DNA of 6,231 nucleotides from NCBI GenBank assembly GCA_965371355.1, contig CBDUYD010000166.1, positions 1-6,231 of the forward strand, read 5' to 3'. Position 1 is the stretch's first letter. Every line of letters starts with the position of its first letter. This stretch comes from JASJHI01 sp965371355. GTDB taxonomy: Bacteria > Actinomycetota > Acidimicrobiia > Acidimicrobiales > Ilumatobacteraceae. This document shows, one piece after another, positions 5,400-6,231 of the stretch. A model generated the notes under the pieces. It did no database searches, was not told the origin of the DNA, and saw only the letters and a program-made list of their open reading frames with translations. The position numbers and the translations under genes are program-made.

Positions 5400-6231
5400 C
5401 GCCCGACTTCATCGACCACCGGTGGCGGGCTCTCCGGTCGGCCGCGGTCGCCGACGATTTCGTGCACCTCGAGTGGGACGATGGCGTCTCGCTGGACGCG
5501 TACGGTCTCTGGCTCGCCGAGAACGCCGAGGGGGTCGGACTCGAGCCGGAGAGTCGCGAGTCGATGCTCGATCCGCGCTACCTGCCGGACCCCGACGTCG
5601 TCCACGCCGCGCGCGTCGGAGACGACGGCGACCTCGAGATCGACTGGTCCGACGGGCGTCGCTCGCGGGTACACCCGGGATGGCTGTACCACATCGCGAC
5701 CCGACGCCACGTTCCCGCCGACGGGGTCCCGCCGCCGCGCATCTGGGGGACGGCCGACCTGGACGAGCCCCCGACGATCGACGGTGCCGACATCCTCGAC
5801 GACGAAGCGGTGCTCGAGGCGTTCTTGTCGACGTTGGTCGAGTTCGGCCTCTGCAGGCTCACCGGGCTTCCGGTCGACGACGGCCTGCTCGGAAGGCTGA
5901 TGGCGCGCGTCGCGCCGATCCGTGACACGAACTTCGGCCCCGTCTGGAGCGTCGAGGCCAGTGCCGACCCGGACTCGACGGCCAACACCCGCCTCGATCT
6001 CGGTCAGCACACCGATCTCCCGACGCGTGAACTGCCACCGGGCTACCAGTTCCTCCACTGCATCGAGAACTCGGTCGTCGGCGGTTCGTCGCGGATGTCC
6101 GACGGGCTCGCCGTCGTCGAGGCGATCCGCGAGCGCTATCCCGAGGCTTTCGATGCCCTGACGTCGCTCGAGTGGGTGTTCTGCAACCGTTCGCCCGACG
6201 CCGAGCACCGGTGGATCGGTCCGATCATCGA
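5390..6231 (+). CDS. Gamma-butyrobetaine-hydroxylase-like Fe(II)/2-oxoglutarate dioxygenase (TauD/TfdA superfamily), 3'-truncated by window end
   Basis: From GTG 5390 the frame stays open for 280 codons to the window edge. The start overlaps the TetR stop by 10 nt, with a weak GAGG 3 nt upstream. Residues about 20-105 resemble the small N-terminal domain of gamma-butyrobetaine hydroxylases (DLEIDWSDGRRSRVHPGWLYH). The catalytic domain follows: FGLCRLTGLP (152-161), FGPVW (182-186), then the iron ligands His207 and Asp209 in GQHTDLP, followed by PPGYQFLHCIENSVVGG, very like the family. The second iron His and the 2OG-binding Arg should lie in the missing C-terminal part. Family knowledge: these enzymes hydroxylate quaternary amines such as gamma-butyrobetaine or trimethyllysine. 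By my alignment from memory with the human enzyme, the zinc-binding cysteines of the N-terminal domain are absent and part of the aromatic cage is changed, so the substrate may differ. Confidence 0.88.
   Translation, partial: MPLTPDFIDHRWRALRSAAVADDFVHLEWDDGVSLDAYGLWLAENAEGVGLEPESRESMLDPRYLPDPDVVHAARVGDDGDLEIDWSDGRRSRVHPGWLYHIATRRHVPADGVPPPRIWGTADLDEPPTIDGADILDDEAVLEAFLSTLVEFGLCRLTGLPVDDGLLGRLMARVAPIRDTNFGPVWSVEASADPDSTANTRLDLGQHTDLPTRELPPGYQFLHCIENSVVGGSSRMSDGLAVVEAIRERYPEAFDALTSLEWVFCNRSPDAEHRWIGPII

Noticed and set aside
5186..6208. 340-residue open frame on the - strand opposite the dioxygenase
   Set aside because: It is a shadow of the dioxygenase frame, which carries clear GBBH-like motifs; the - strand product is rich in Arg, Asp and Val with no family signature.
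1..6231. CRISPR arrays, tRNA/rRNA genes, insertion sequences or phage genes
   Set aside because: No spaced direct repeats, transposase motifs, cloverleaf or rRNA-like sequence were seen on either strand.

Overview
This is a high-GC window with seven genes packed tightly together. Gene content (thiolase, FadD-type acyl-CoA synthetase, luciferase-like monooxygenase, Rieske oxygenase, TetR regulator), frequent GTG starts and GC-rich third codon positions suggest an actinobacterium. An Acidimicrobiia-like (Ilumatobacter-type) environmental lineage is my best guess, but no marker gene here proves it.

Layout, left to right: (1) the 3' end of a thiolase on the + strand (1-207). (2) On the - strand, a rhodanese-like gene (211-618) whose catalytic cysteine codon is an in-frame UGA, followed by a SECIS-like hairpin; I read it as a selenoprotein. 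(3) Upstream of it in the same - strand operon, an acyl-CoA synthetase (637-2331). (4) A short divergent promoter region (2332-2415). (5) A Rieske oxygenase alpha subunit on the + strand (2416-3573). (6) Converging with it, a luciferase-like flavin/F420 monooxygenase on the - strand (3598-4665). (7) A second divergent promoter region. (8) A TetR-family regulator (+, about 4782-5399). (9) Overlapping its end, a gamma-butyrobetaine-hydroxylase-like Fe(II)/2-oxoglutarate dioxygenase (+, from 5390) that runs off the window.

The most important observation is the rhodanese gene. A plain ORF call stops it at 84 residues, but the same frame continues through UGA for 50 more residues with the remaining rhodanese motifs intact. 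The UGA falls exactly on the active-site Cys of the CxxGxR loop. An 18-nt inverted repeat starts 11 nt after the UGA, and a further perfect 7-bp pairing encloses the UGA. The protein has no cysteine anywhere, so selenocysteine would be its only catalytic chalcogen.

The rest looks like a regulated oxidative catabolic cluster: a CoA ligase and a thiolase for acyl-CoA chemistry, plus three different oxygenases (Rieske, luciferase-like, 2OG-dependent). A 14-bp sequence is repeated exactly in both divergent promoter regions and may be the operator of the local TetR protein or a shared promoter element. The substrate cannot be read from the sequence. No intergenic stretch exceeds 300 bases.
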